From Promethearchaeota archaeon (GTDB taxonomy: Archaea; Asgardarchaeota; Lokiarchaeia; Sigyniarchaeales; SOKP01): a stretch of DNA of 44,849 bases. Below are positions 17,584-26,418 of the stretch, piece by piece. The DNA lies in NCBI GenBank assembly GCA_016839745.1, contig JAEOTS010000069.1, forward strand, positions 1 to 44,849, given 5' to 3'. The stretch's first letter is position 1; every line of letters begins with the position of its first letter. A model generated the notes under the pieces. The model saw only the letters and a program-made list of their open reading frames with translations, made no database searches and was not told where the DNA came from. Made by a program: the position numbers and the translations under genes.

Positions 17584-17880
17584 TGGTCTCAACTATATAG
17601 GATTTGTTTTTTTTTTAGATTTTAAAGAATTAGTAATTTCAATAATAATTATATTGATCTATCTATTTATACTTTTACATACGAAGAAAAAGGTGTAATA
17701 ATATTAAAAAATGCCTTAGTTTTTAATATTCTCTATTTGGGTTAATTAATGGATTACTCCGATTTTATACTTAGCGTAGAATAATTCAAATATAGATTTA
17801 CTATAAAAAAAAACATTAAATAAATAGAATTTCTTCGTTATGAATAATATAAAAAATAAAAAAAAAGAATTTTTTATAAA

Positions 17881-18543
17881 TTAAAATATACCTAGTGGCA
17901 TAAGTATGGGTCCAAAAATGCAAAGAAGACCAATTCCAATGGCGTAAATTATGATTACGACTTTAATTTTATCTTTTTTTTCTGGGAGGTCGTAAACATA
18001 AAAAGTTCCCACAAAGAAGTGAAAGTATCCTATGAGGAATATCAATATTGGATTGTACCAATTCCAAAACACATATTCCCATATTAAATAATTGCCAATG
18101 TTCAATAGAATTTCTACAAAGACAGAAAATAGTGTAAAGCCGATTGCCATTGCCCATCTATTAGGTAATCCAAACATCTTTTTATTTTTATCTTCAGGAA
18201 GGAATTTGGTAAAAACTATTCCAGCTATAGAAAACATAAAAGCAATTTCTATATTCCAGCCAATTAGGATTATATAAGCACTTGCTCCCGGCGTAGTCCA
18301 AAACGCTGAATAATTAGTAAAGGCAAAGACTAATCCGTTCCATATCTCATTAATAAGATCCAACCCTAATAATGTTAATCCAGCGAATACTGTGCTCCAA
18401 TTGTTAGTCTCTCTTGCTTTTTTGATCTCAACACCGTATATATATAAAACTATAACTAGAAGTGTTACAACATACCATCCTGTTACAGGATTTAATTGTC
18501 TCAAATTCAATAATGCTTCTTGAGAAGCTGGTGTAGGTGTCAT
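17881..18543 (-). CDS. Six-helix membrane protein of unknown function
   Basis: This protein of about 220 residues has six evenly spaced hydrophobic helices (about 19-39, 49-75, 89-115, 129-155, 164-185, 195-215) rich in Trp, Tyr and Phe, with a single short charged loop after the third (LPEDKNKKMFG). Helix 2 carries an acidic/polar face (LDLINEIWNG) and helix 4 another (FVEILLNIGN). I do not recognise the family; it may be a sensor or a small transporter. The ATG at 18541-18543 is preferred over a GTG three codons earlier. It is followed by a U-rich tract on its strand (17858-17866). Its place between larC and larB is suggestive of nickel uptake but it lacks the known HX4DH motif of nickel permeases. 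Confidence 0.65.
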   Translation of the reverse strand: MTPTPASQEALLNLRQLNPVTGWYVVTLLVIVLYIYGVEIKKARETNNWSTVFAGLTLLGLDLINEIWNGLVFAFTNYSAFWTTPGASAYIILIGWNIEIAFMFSIAGIVFTKFLPEDKNKKMFGLPNRWAMAIGFTLFSVFVEILLNIGNYLIWEYVFWNWYNPILIFLIGYFHFFVGTFYVYDLPEKKDKIKVVIIIYAIGIGLLCIFGPILMPLGIF

Positions 18544-18706
18544 AACATACACTTATTTTTTAATTTTAAATTAATTTATAATTATGCAAAATCTTGGTTT
18601 TACTTATATAAATAACTTTCTCATTACAAACTAAACATCTTATATCACTCGAATATAAAACTGTAAGATAAATTGAAAGCAAAAAATTCAATTTTAAAAA
18701 GAGAAT

Positions 18707-19486
18707 TTACTCTGCTATTTTATTTGCAATTAACGCAGCAGAAGCTCCTGCTCCAAAACCATTGTCTATATTAACAACTAACAACCCCGGCGAACACGAT
18801 TGTAACATCGTTGTTAAAGCACCAATACCTTTTTCCCCTAAGCCATAACCACTAGAAATAGGAACCCCAATTACTGGAATGTCCACAAGTGCCGCAACTA
18901 CCCCGGGTAATGTCCCCTCCATACCCGCACATACGACGATTACTTGAATGTCCTTTTTGATCATTTCGCTAAGAGGAGTAAAAAGACGATGAATTCCCGC
19001 TATTCCTAAATCGTAACTTGTTAGCACTTCACAGCCCATTGATTCAGCAATAACTTTAGCTTCCTCAGCAACGGGAATATCTGAACTCCCAGCTGTGACA
19101 ATGCCAATTTTCCCCCCTTTTTTTTCAAATTTGTAGCTTTTATCCTTTACTATCAAAATATTAGCTAATTCGTTTATGTTCACTGAATATACTTCGTTAT
19201 TTTCGAATTCTTTTGAAATTAGAGAAATTATTTCTTCACTATACCTTGATACAATGGCAAACCTATTTTTTTTCAAAAAAGTGTAAATAATGTCTAAAGT
19301 TACTTCGGGTTTCTTATTTTCTGCATAGATAACCTCAACGATACCCGTGCGCATCTTTCTAAAAATATCTAATTTAGCAAAATCTCCAACTTCCTCAATA
19401 GCGTTTGCTCTTAACAGTTTTTCTGCTTCTTCAATTGAACATTCTTTTTTTAGCAGCCGATTTAAAATTTCTCTGATATTATCCAC
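18707..19486 (-). CDS. larB: Nickel-pincer cofactor biosynthesis protein LarB
   Basis: This 259-residue protein is LarB, which carboxylates and hydrolyses nicotinic acid adenine dinucleotide in the first step of nickel-pincer nucleotide synthesis. The N-terminal part has the conserved KLDIFRKMRTGIVEVIYAENK segment. The C-terminal PurE-like domain has TAGSSDIPVAEEA, DLGIAGIHRL, VVCAGMEGTLPGVVAALV, GVPISSGYG, and the closing VVNIDNGFGAG. The GTG start at 19484-19486 is supported by GTGAT 5 bases upstream. The gene is close to larC and nikR; larE, the sulfur-transfer enzyme, is not in this window. Confidence 0.93.
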   Translation of the reverse strand: MDNIREILNRLLKKECSIEEAEKLLRANAIEEVGDFAKLDIFRKMRTGIVEVIYAENKKPEVTLDIIYTFLKKNRFAIVSRYSEEIISLISKEFENNEVYSVNINELANILIVKDKSYKFEKKGGKIGIVTAGSSDIPVAEEAKVIAESMGCEVLTSYDLGIAGIHRLFTPLSEMIKKDIQVIVVCAGMEGTLPGVVAALVDIPVIGVPISSGYGLGEKGIGALTTMLQSCSPGLLVVNIDNGFGAGASAALIANKIAE

Positions 19487-19787
19487 TATCTATCACTGAA
19501 TTAAAATTCGTGAGTTTTTATATTCATAGAAATCTTTTAGCCTTAATAAATTTAGAAAGATATTCTACCTTATTTTTTTAACATTTTCAAATAAATAGGT
19601 TTGAAACACTGAATTTTAAGACACTTGTCAGATTTATTTGAAATTCATTAAGGTGTGAGTTTTTAAATATAATAGTATACCCATTATAAATTACCTTAAA
19701 TTCAGAAATCAATATTCAGCATCATTTATCTAAAGTTACTTTCCTAAATTTCAATTCAATTAAGTTTCACATTATTAGGAGGAGATT
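19487..19787. other. Intergenic region between divergent larB and the MoxR/VWA unit
   Basis: These 301 AT-rich bases carry no convincing gene. They should hold the promoters of larB (minus) and of the AAA+/VWA pair (plus), plus the Shine-Dalgarno site at 19777-19782. Confidence 0.4.
19777..19782 (+). promoter_or_regulatory. Shine-Dalgarno site of the MoxR-like ATPase, pointing to a non-AUG start
   Basis: AGGAGG lies just upstream of the MoxR frame, which is open from 19779. The only plausible initiator in range is ATT at 19788-19790, 5 bases downstream; the first ATG/GTG/TTG in frame is the TTG at 19875, too far from this site. Confidence 0.5.
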
Positions 19788-21032
19788 ATTTTTTCAGAAT
19801 TAGCGATTAATAGAAATATTGAATATATTCAGCAAAGAAATGAATTTGATTATTTAAAGGCTTTAATAAATTCTTTGGGTAAGGGCAGATGTATTGGTAT
19901 TTTGTTACATGGCCCCCCTGGAACGGGTAAAACTCTTTTAGCAACCTCTCTTGCTAAAGAATTCAATTCCTCATATTTTATAATTGATGGTTCCCCAGAC
20001 CTTGATAGAAGAGACATCGAAGGGAATTGGGAGTTATTTAATGGCGATACTAAGTTCAATCACGGCCCATTGACGAGGGCTATAGAAGATGCTAATAGTA
20101 ATGGCATATCTTTTATTGTTATAAATGAAATAAATGCAATTAGAGAAAGTGAGCAAATCTCTTTAAATTCTTTACTCTCAGAAAGCCATATCAACTTGAT
20201 TTCGAAGGGATTTGAAAGGTATAGTTTAAAAGAATCGAGTAAACTTGTGATAATTGGTACAATGAACAAGGGTGTAATAGGAATTAATAAACTTCAAGAA
20301 GCTTTTGAAGATCGTTTCTTAGTTTGCCCTGAAATAACATATCCCTCAAAACAGAAAGAGATCGAAATTGCAGTTAAATTGTCAGGCTGCAAAAAAATGG
20401 TAGCCGAAACCGTTGTGGACGCCGCTAGACAGATCAGAAAGCAGGCAATAAAAGATTTTTCGATAACTAAAATATTCTCTACTAGGTTAATAGTCAACTT
20501 TTGCTTAATTGTATCGAATATGTCTCCAGAATATTTAAGATATAACATTGAAAATGTTATCATAAATAAATTAGGCGAAAACCAAGAAGAAAAGAAAAGT
20601 ATCGCTATGATATTGGATGGAAAGCTATTCGAAGACAACTTAAAGAAATATTTGAACATAAGATCTGATGTCAAATCATGCGTAAAGGCAGGCTTAAGTT
20701 CTCAGAGAGCTCCTGAAGTTAAAATTATAAGCAATTTTAAAAGTAAAGTAGAAAAGTATGTGTTTGAATTAGGAAATGGTAAGTATAAAAACAAAAATGG
20801 AAGTCTAATGTGGAAATTTTTTGAGTGGTTCTGGCAAGAACATAGAACATCCTTAAAAGATTACATACAATTGACTGAAAAACTGGGCTATCATAAAGTT
20901 TATAAGGAATCTACAGGACACAGCCATCTTTACAATGGAGAAATAACGTTAATCTATATAAAGTGGCTTTATAGAAATAGGAATAAAGATTTAATGGATT
21001 TCATGAGACGAACCTGTCCAGTATTAAATTAA
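19788..21032 (+). CDS. MoxR-like AAA+ ATPase
   Basis: From this start the protein is 414 residues. The AAA+ core has Walker A GPPGTGKT (42-49), a Walker B with Asn-Glu in place of the usual Asp-Glu (FIVINEIN), sensor 1 in IIGTMNKG, and an arginine-finger-like EDRF. A lid and a C-terminal helical and winged-helix-like part follow. It resembles the MoxR/CbbQ/NorQ group, whose members work with VWA proteins to insert metals or remodel enzymes. The VWA partner gene begins 27 bases downstream. The start is unusual: an ideal AGGAGG precedes an ATT at 19788, and the intervening residues (LAINRNIEYIQQRNEF...) look like the normal pre-Walker segment, so the TTG at 19875 would truncate the domain. Confidence 0.85.
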   Translation: MFSELAINRNIEYIQQRNEFDYLKALINSLGKGRCIGILLHGPPGTGKTLLATSLAKEFNSSYFIIDGSPDLDRRDIEGNWELFNGDTKFNHGPLTRAIEDANSNGISFIVINEINAIRESEQISLNSLLSESHINLISKGFERYSLKESSKLVIIGTMNKGVIGINKLQEAFEDRFLVCPEITYPSKQKEIEIAVKLSGCKKMVAETVVDAARQIRKQAIKDFSITKIFSTRLIVNFCLIVSNMSPEYLRYNIENVIINKLGENQEEKKSIAMILDGKLFEDNLKKYLNIRSDVKSCVKAGLSSQRAPEVKIISNFKSKVEKYVFELGNGKYKNKNGSLMWKFFEWFWQEHRTSLKDYIQLTEKLGYHKVYKESTGHSHLYNGEITLIYIKWLYRNRNKDLMDFMRRTCPVLN

Positions 21033-21059
21033 ATTAATATTACAATCTTAATTGTAAGT

Positions 21060-23213
21060 GTGGTGATCATTTTATCGTATTTATATGACCTCTTTGAAAA
21101 AGATTACTTCTCAGATTTATTTGCTCTTATTAACATTGGCAAGAGAATAAGTGGAAAGAAAGATATTTATATTGAATTTAACCAGAATTCACAACTTACA
21201 TTCACTGATGGAAGGTTTATATATTTACCAAAAAAGATTAAAGATGATATATCTTCAGCCCAAGGTTTAGTCGCTCACGAAAGTGGTCACATAGGTTATG
21301 GTTCATTTGAGTTGTCTTTCATAAAACTCATAGAGATTCTTTCAAAAAAGTATAATTTACCCCAATACTTCATAAAACAGGTTATAAATGTTTTAGAGGA
21401 TGTTAGAGTCAATTACCTAAACAGCAAAAAGTTTCCAGGATTTTATAAAAATTTGCGAGCATTTATTATCCAATTACTCCCTGATTTAATCCTTAACATG
21501 AAACGTTCAGGGAATTTACTCATTTACATTAATCTCTACATGGAGGACTATACAGAATTTCAAAAAAAGCCGAAATTCAGATCTCGAAATATGAGCAATG
21601 AAGATTGGAGAGCGATTTCAAAAGCGAAAGAATTCCTATTGAAATCCCTTACTCCCGCTTCGTCAATAATTGCAATTGATCTATTATGTAAAATTTTAAA
21701 GAAGTTTTACATGAAAACGAAGATAAACAGGAATAGAGGTGATGTTCAAAATGAGAGAAATGAAGGATGTTACGATCCAGACTATGATGAGGACTACGAC
21801 CCAGACGACTATGGAGATTACGGTGAATCTTCTGATATTAACATAAGAGAAGATTATGAAACTTATATCGATGAACTTCAAAATTCGGATTTCATGGAGG
21901 ATCCTTGTCTTTATGAGAATATTGAAGAACAAAATTATCGCCCGAATATATCAATAGATCTGGAACCTTTAATAAATCATTTTGAAGAATTTGTAGAACG
22001 AGACAAAAAATCAGAATCATCAGAATTAAGTTCAGCAAGTGATAAAGTAATTGATAAAATTAAGAATTTAGATTTAAACACTAAGGATATTGAGAACTTA
22101 ATAGAAGAAGTTGAACGGAATTTAAAATCTGAATCTAAGGAAAATAAGATCGGCGAGGATATGAAAACTAATGGATTAGATTTAAATGATAATCTATTTG
22201 AGCAGTCAGAGTCTAATGAAGAAATAGCTAAAATATTGAAAGAAGAGGAAAATCCGAAAGGCATTGATTTTGAAACATTTAAGGCAATGCTGGATGATAA
22301 AAATCAAAAAGACAAAGACTCTCGAAAAGAGGATGGAATTATTGGTGAAATAACTAAATTAGTATATGAGTCACAAACTGCTATGGAAAGAAGGCTCATA
22401 TTAATTGAAAATCAGGATCATTTCGGTGAAGCAGAGAGAAAAGTAAATGAAGTTAGTATTGAAAATGAAGAAATGAGGTCAATAGAATTATCATACAATG
22501 AAATCGTGAAGCAGCATAGGAATGCAATAATCAAGTTAAAAAATCTTTTTCGAGATTTAAGAAATCAAACCGATTATGACACCTCCCAAAAAAGAGGACG
22601 ATTAAACAATAAGTTTATTAAAGCAGTTACGAGCGATTTTAAGTATAATAAATGTTTTACAAGAAAATTAAATCAAAAAGAACTTAAAATCTTACTGATG
22701 GTGGATATCAGTGGAAGTATGGCAGGAATCAAGCTAGAAGCAGCCAAGGTCGCTATGGTAATGTTATGCGAATCATTATACGAGATTGCGCAATTGCGTA
22801 TCGTACTTTTTACTGGTGAATATGACGCCTTAAATATCCATTTAAAAGACTTTGAAGAACATCCCGATATTAAAAAATTCGACAAATTTGGGCGTCATCA
22901 CCGCATTGGAAGCAACCTAGACGGGGTGTCCTTAAAACATGAAGCTGCTAAACTTGAAAGGAATGTTTTAATCTTAGTAATTTCAGACGGTCAACCTGCA
23001 GGCACACAATATGGTTTGAACGATGCTATAAAGGAAATTCAAGATGTTAAAAAAAAGTTTAAGGTCTATGCTTTTTCAATCGATGCGAACGGAGATTATC
23101 TAAACAAGCTGTATGGCAACAACTGGGTTTTAACAAAATCATCAGATAGAACAGATCTAGCAGAAAAATTGACACAGTTCTGCAAACTTGTTGTAAAAGA
23201 ATTTTTTCGATAA
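21060..23213 (+). CDS. VWA-domain protein with N-terminal HExxH (CbbO/NorD/CobT-like)
   Basis: This 717-residue protein is the partner expected for a MoxR ATPase. Residues 1-200 contain HESGH (73-77), an HExxH metal-binding motif, followed by VLEDVRVNYL (111-120) as in CbbO/NorD/CobT-type proteins. The middle (about 225-470) is highly acidic and probably disordered. The C-terminal von Willebrand A domain has the MIDAS motif DISGS (549-553), a later conserved threonine, and SDGQPAG. CbbQO/NorQD pairs activate metalloenzymes; here the client is unknown. The start is a GTG at 21060 or 21063; GGTGATC at 21062-21068, an ideal archaeal Shine-Dalgarno, overlaps it, so initiation might instead be slightly downstream. 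It is followed by pgk. Confidence 0.85.
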   Translation: MVIILSYLYDLFEKDYFSDLFALINIGKRISGKKDIYIEFNQNSQLTFTDGRFIYLPKKIKDDISSAQGLVAHESGHIGYGSFELSFIKLIEILSKKYNLPQYFIKQVINVLEDVRVNYLNSKKFPGFYKNLRAFIIQLLPDLILNMKRSGNLLIYINLYMEDYTEFQKKPKFRSRNMSNEDWRAISKAKEFLLKSLTPASSIIAIDLLCKILKKFYMKTKINRNRGDVQNERNEGCYDPDYDEDYDPDDYGDYGESSDINIREDYETYIDELQNSDFMEDPCLYENIEEQNYRPNISIDLEPLINHFEEFVERDKKSESSELSSASDKVIDKIKNLDLNTKDIENLIEEVERNLKSESKENKIGEDMKTNGLDLNDNLFEQSESNEEIAKILKEEENPKGIDFETFKAMLDDKNQKDKDSRKEDGIIGEITKLVYESQTAMERRLILIENQDHFGEAERKVNEVSIENEEMRSIELSYNEIVKQHRNAIIKLKNLFRDLRNQTDYDTSQKRGRLNNKFIKAVTSDFKYNKCFTRKLNQKELKILLMVDISGSMAGIKLEAAKVAMVMLCESLYEIAQLRIVLFTGEYDALNIHLKDFEEHPDIKKFDKFGRHHRIGSNLDGVSLKHEAAKLERNVLILVISDGQPAGTQYGLNDAIKEIQDVKKKFKVYAFSIDANGDYLNKLYGNNWVLTKSSDRTDLAEKLTQFCKLVVKEFFR

Positions 23214-23233
23214 AACATTTGAAACCTTTTTTT

Positions 23234-23249
23234 GATATAATATATTAAC
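23234..23249 (+). promoter_or_regulatory. Candidate TATA box of pgk
   Basis: A run of alternating A/T (GATATAATATATTAAC type) lies about 40-50 bases before the pgk ATG, a plausible archaeal promoter with a short leader. A T-run just upstream (23227-23233) may terminate the VWA transcript. Confidence 0.3.
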
Positions 23250-23285
23250 ATTTATTATAACCAAAATCACATAGAGAGAGACTAA

Positions 23286-24503
23286 ATGTTTGATTATAAA
23301 TCTTATAAAGATGTTGATTTAAAAGGAAAAAAAGTATTAATGAGAGTTGATATTAACTCTAATATAGACATAGAAAACAACAGAATTCGCGAATCACCTC
23401 GTATTCACGCTCTAATTCCCTCGCTAAAAGAACTTAAAGAGAGTGCTGTAGTAATTATGGCGCACCAATCTCGTCCAGGAGCGAAAGATTTTACTTCTTT
23501 AGAATTACACGCTGGAGAAATAAGAAAACTGTTAGATCGCCCTGTTAAATATGTTGAGGATGTTTTCGGAGAAAAAGCAATTAATGCAATAAAGGATCTT
23601 AAAGTAGGCGAAGTGTTAGTTCTTAATAATGTACGAACTTGGGAACTTGAAAACAAACAATTTAAAGACTTCTCTGAAGCAGCAAATTTGGAGATGATTA
23701 AAACCCTCTCACCATTATTTGACTATTTCATCGCAGATGCGTTTGGAGCAGCTCACAGAGCACAACCCTCGATAATCGGGTGGCCAACACTACTCGCAGG
23801 TCCTACTACCGTTAAGGAATTTGAATACATGAGTAAAATATTGGAAAATCCAGAAAAACCCATGGTCATGCTTATTGGGGGAGCAAAAGCAATAGATAAA
23901 TTTAAAGCTATGAAATATAATTTTGAGAACGACAAATTAGATTACGCTCTCTGCTCTGGCTTAACAGCTATATTAATCTTGGAAGCTATAGGAGTTGAAA
24001 CCGGAGAACCAAATCGCGGAGCAATAGCAAAAGATTTAGATAAAGCAAAGGATGATATTAAGGAAACCTACGAAAAATTTAAAGATAAAATCATTTTACC
24101 TACAGATTTAGTAATTGACGATAATGGGAACAGGAAAGCAATCAATATAGACGAGTTAAAAGATTACAACGCTGTAACTGGTGATATAGGGCCTAAAACT
24201 ACAGAGGAATTCAAAGAAATTATAATGAATGCTAAAACTATTATTGCAAATGGACCACCTGGAATTTTTGAAAAGGAAGTCTTTAGAAAAGGAACTTTTG
24301 ATATGGCCAAAGCAATGGCTGAAGCTGCTAAAAATCAAGGAGCTCTTTCCGTAATAGGTGGAGGAGAAATGGGAACCGCTGCAGAAATGTCTGGATATGC
24401 TCAAGATGTCTCTTTTATTTCTACTGGTGGGGGTGCTATGCTAGAAATATTATCCGGAAAAGATGTTCCTATGGTTAGAGCGTTAAGAGAAAAGAAACCA
24501 TAA
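23286..24503 (+). CDS. pgk: Phosphoglycerate kinase
   Basis: This 405-residue glycolytic/gluconeogenic enzyme transfers phosphate between 1,3-bisphosphoglycerate and ADP. It has KKVLMRVDINSN at the start, MAHQSRPG, LNNVRTWELE, IADAFGAAHR, LIGGAKAIDKFKAM, ANGPPGIFEKE and the C-terminal GGGEMGTAAEMSG with STGGGAMLE. The form with MAHQSRPG and NNVR and the modest length is the archaeal type. It is a single-gene unit upstream of tRNA-Val with its own probable promoter. Confidence 0.96.
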   Translation: MFDYKSYKDVDLKGKKVLMRVDINSNIDIENNRIRESPRIHALIPSLKELKESAVVIMAHQSRPGAKDFTSLELHAGEIRKLLDRPVKYVEDVFGEKAINAIKDLKVGEVLVLNNVRTWELENKQFKDFSEAANLEMIKTLSPLFDYFIADAFGAAHRAQPSIIGWPTLLAGPTTVKEFEYMSKILENPEKPMVMLIGGAKAIDKFKAMKYNFENDKLDYALCSGLTAILILEAIGVETGEPNRGAIAKDLDKAKDDIKETYEKFKDKIILPTDLVIDDNGNRKAINIDELKDYNAVTGDIGPKTTEEFKEIIMNAKTIIANGPPGIFEKEVFRKGTFDMAKAMAEAAKNQGALSVIGGGEMGTAAEMSGYAQDVSFISTGGGAMLEILSGKDVPMVRALREKKP

Positions 24504-24664
24504 AATATTTCTTTTTAATTCTATTTTATTTTTTTATTTTACAAATACGCTTCGGTAGAATTTAATAATTCACGATAAAACTAATAAAATATTTATTTTT
24601 TAATAATATAAATTATTTATCTCAAGTTTTAGTTTTTTGAACTAAAATTAGGGAATACAATCAA

Positions 24665-24741
24665 GGGCCCGTGGTCTAGCCTGGTATGACGTCTCCTTGA
24701 CGTGGAGAAGGTCGTGCGTTCAACTCGCGCCGGGCCCACCA
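24665..24741 (+). tRNA. tRNA-Val (anticodon GAC), CCA encoded
   Basis: A full cloverleaf folds: acceptor GGGCCCG/CGGGCCC (24665-24671 with 24731-24737), a D arm with GTC/GAC, an anticodon stem TCTCC/GGAGA around the loop TTGACGT (24697-24703), a variable loop AGGTC, and a T arm GTGCG-TTCAACT-CGCGC. The anticodon GAC reads valine codons GUC/GUU. The discriminator is A and CCA follows in the DNA. There is no intron. Confidence 0.95.
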
Positions 24742-24764
24742 TATTATAAAACACATGGATTAAA

Positions 24765-25244
24765 ATGCCGATAAGATTTCGATGGACCTCTAAGGAATAT
24801 ATACCGATTGCTCTTATGTTATTCGGAGTTTGTGGATTGTTTCAAGCGTTTTTTATATTCGTAGCTCAATATTTTTTAGGTGTAGGTAATTACATTGTCG
24901 TAATTTTGATCCCTGTTGGGGCAACTATTGCTTTATTTTTTGGCGTTATACTTATTTTTGAATCGTTCGTCCAAGTCGAGAAAAGAAAAAAATTAAAAAC
25001 TCAATTTCAAAAATCCCGACAATCAGGTTCAAAACTTCGAAGATTCTTGTATTTTCCAATTGTACGACCAGTAATAATCGTTTTTCCTATATTTGCTGCG
25101 GTATTTTTTGCCACATATGGCATTTGTATAACTTTCTTAGATAATGTCTTATCGTTTTTGATAGCAGAGAATTTAGCGACTTTGATTTCCTTGCTAATAG
25201 CTAATTTTATTGAGAAAAAATACGCAAAAATCAAAAAATTTTAG
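24765..25244 (+). CDS. Four-helix membrane protein of unknown function
   Basis: This 159-residue protein has four hydrophobic helices at about 12-38, 43-68, 101-124 and 127-149, with a basic cytoplasmic loop between helices 2 and 3 (KRKKLKTQFQKSRQSGSKLRR region) and a lysine-rich C-terminus. The basic loop suggests that it and both termini face the cytoplasm. No family, signal peptide or catalytic motif is recognised. It starts at an ATG 23 bases after the tRNA-Val gene. Confidence 0.65.
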   Translation: MPIRFRWTSKEYIPIALMLFGVCGLFQAFFIFVAQYFLGVGNYIVVILIPVGATIALFFGVILIFESFVQVEKRKKLKTQFQKSRQSGSKLRRFLYFPIVRPVIIVFPIFAAVFFATYGICITFLDNVLSFLIAENLATLISLLIANFIEKKYAKIKKF

Positions 25245-25398
25245 GATTGCAAAAAATATTTCTGCAAACATGTATATACCTTAGTCATTTTTATTTATGC
25301 ACTCGATTATTTATTAAATAATACCGTGATTAAAAATTTATTATAGTTTATAGAAATAGATATTTGCCAAATAAAATCTACAATAAAGAATTTTAGCA

Positions 25399-26244
25399 AT
25401 GAAAAAACTCGAAGTGCGATGTCCATCTTGTTCAAATAGAGGATATATTGAAGTTTCAGAAAAAGAAGTAGAAAAGGCTGCGAGAGGAGTGTTTGCCGTT
25501 AATATATTGGAAGGTGTTGCTTGCGAACATTCTTTCGTTGCGTATATAGATAAGAATCTTGCTGTGAGGGACACTTTTATGGCAGATTTTCAATTAGAAC
25601 TTCCAGATGATGTCCCCGAACAAGTTATTGCACCAGATGTATCAGAGCAATTGGAATTAATTGATGTTAGTTTAATAAAACTTAATTTAACAGCCTCTTT
25701 ACTTACTCACATAATAAGAGCAATTTTGTTTAAGAAAAAAATTTTTCTAGTTTTTAATCAGGCATTTATGGGCGACAACATTAACAAATTCATCGAATAT
25801 ATAACTCTCAATTCTTTTAAAGCTAACATTCTCGTAATTTCAGGCGAACAATATAATATCTACAATATTGAAGATTCAGTCATATTGGATGGCAAGAAGG
25901 TTATTAAAGACGACGATGATATTCTAAGTGCAAAAACATTAAATGTCGAGAGGTCTTTAGTAAGGAAATTTTTAGCAGAATACGAACCAAAACCCAGCTT
26001 AATTTACTTACAAAATGGACTTCAAAAAGCGTACGATTTATCACGAACAATAGTAGAAATAGTTAAAAATTTAAAAAAGAAAGAAAAGGTTTATTCTAAG
26101 AATGTTCTTGAAGATATTGCAAGAATACACGGTGTAAAAATCCAATTACCATATCTCGACTTTCTTTACAATATCGTTGAGAATTATTTCGAGGTTAAGG
26201 TTCCAAAATCTTCAAATATTTCTAATTTTCTCAGTACTCTTTAG
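25399..26244 (+). CDS. Protein with an N-terminal zinc-ribbon-like domain, unknown function
   Basis: This 281-residue protein begins with a probable metal-binding domain: C8 and C11 (RCPSCS), and C42 with H44 (ACEHSFVAYID), in a small beta-rich module. Residues 70-170 look like an alpha/beta domain (KIFLVFNQAFMGDNINKF, ANILVISGEQYNI), and the rest is helical with a KPSLIYLQNGLQ segment. No enzyme motif is visible. Similar layouts occur as uncharacterised Asgard proteins, but I cannot name a family. It precedes a tRNA-Gly on the opposite strand. Confidence 0.65.
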   Translation: MKKLEVRCPSCSNRGYIEVSEKEVEKAARGVFAVNILEGVACEHSFVAYIDKNLAVRDTFMADFQLELPDDVPEQVIAPDVSEQLELIDVSLIKLNLTASLLTHIIRAILFKKKIFLVFNQAFMGDNINKFIEYITLNSFKANILVISGEQYNIYNIEDSVILDGKKVIKDDDDILSAKTLNVERSLVRKFLAEYEPKPSLIYLQNGLQKAYDLSRTIVEIVKNLKKKEKVYSKNVLEDIARIHGVKIQLPYLDFLYNIVENYFEVKVPKSSNISNFLSTL

Positions 26245-26334
26245 CGAAATCTAGTGCAGATCGTGAAACATACCTTTCACGAAAAAAGCAGTATAAAAAT
26301 GCGCCGCCCGGGAATTGAACCCGGGTCGCCAAGT

Positions 26335-26365
26335 TATTGCGAGAACCTTTTGGGTAAGATTTTCT
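26335..26365 (-). other. Canonical (37/38) intron of tRNA-Gly
   Basis: This 31-base insert is bounded by a perfect bulge-helix-bulge splice site: the exon stem CCAGG/CTTGG, three-base bulges CAA and TAA, and the central helix TTGC with GCAA. Cutting in each bulge leaves a seven-base anticodon loop with GCC. Confidence 0.8.
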
Positions 26366-26388
26366 TGGCAACCTGGCATACTGACCAT

Positions 26389-26418
26389 TATACTCGACTG
26401 AATAAGAATCAATCGACC
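26389..26418 (-). other. Probable D-loop intron of tRNA-Gly
   Basis: About 30 bases separate the two halves of the D arm and contain an 8-bp hairpin, TCGATTGA with TCAGTCGA (one G-U) around a 7-base loop. GTATA occurs at both ends, so the exact cut sites are ambiguous by a few bases. Removal restores the D loop AATGGTCA with its GG pair. Confidence 0.7.

Noticed and set aside
17881..18543. Six-helix membrane protein as a nickel permease
   Set aside because: Placed among nickel genes but lacks the HX4DH motif of NiCoT permeases and any other known nickel-transport signature.
21780..21850. Asp/Tyr-rich repeat in the VWA protein as a calcium-binding repeat
   Set aside because: Acidic runs of Asp-Tyr-Asp-Glu lack the fixed loop pattern of EF-hands or RTX repeats; better explained as a disordered acidic linker.
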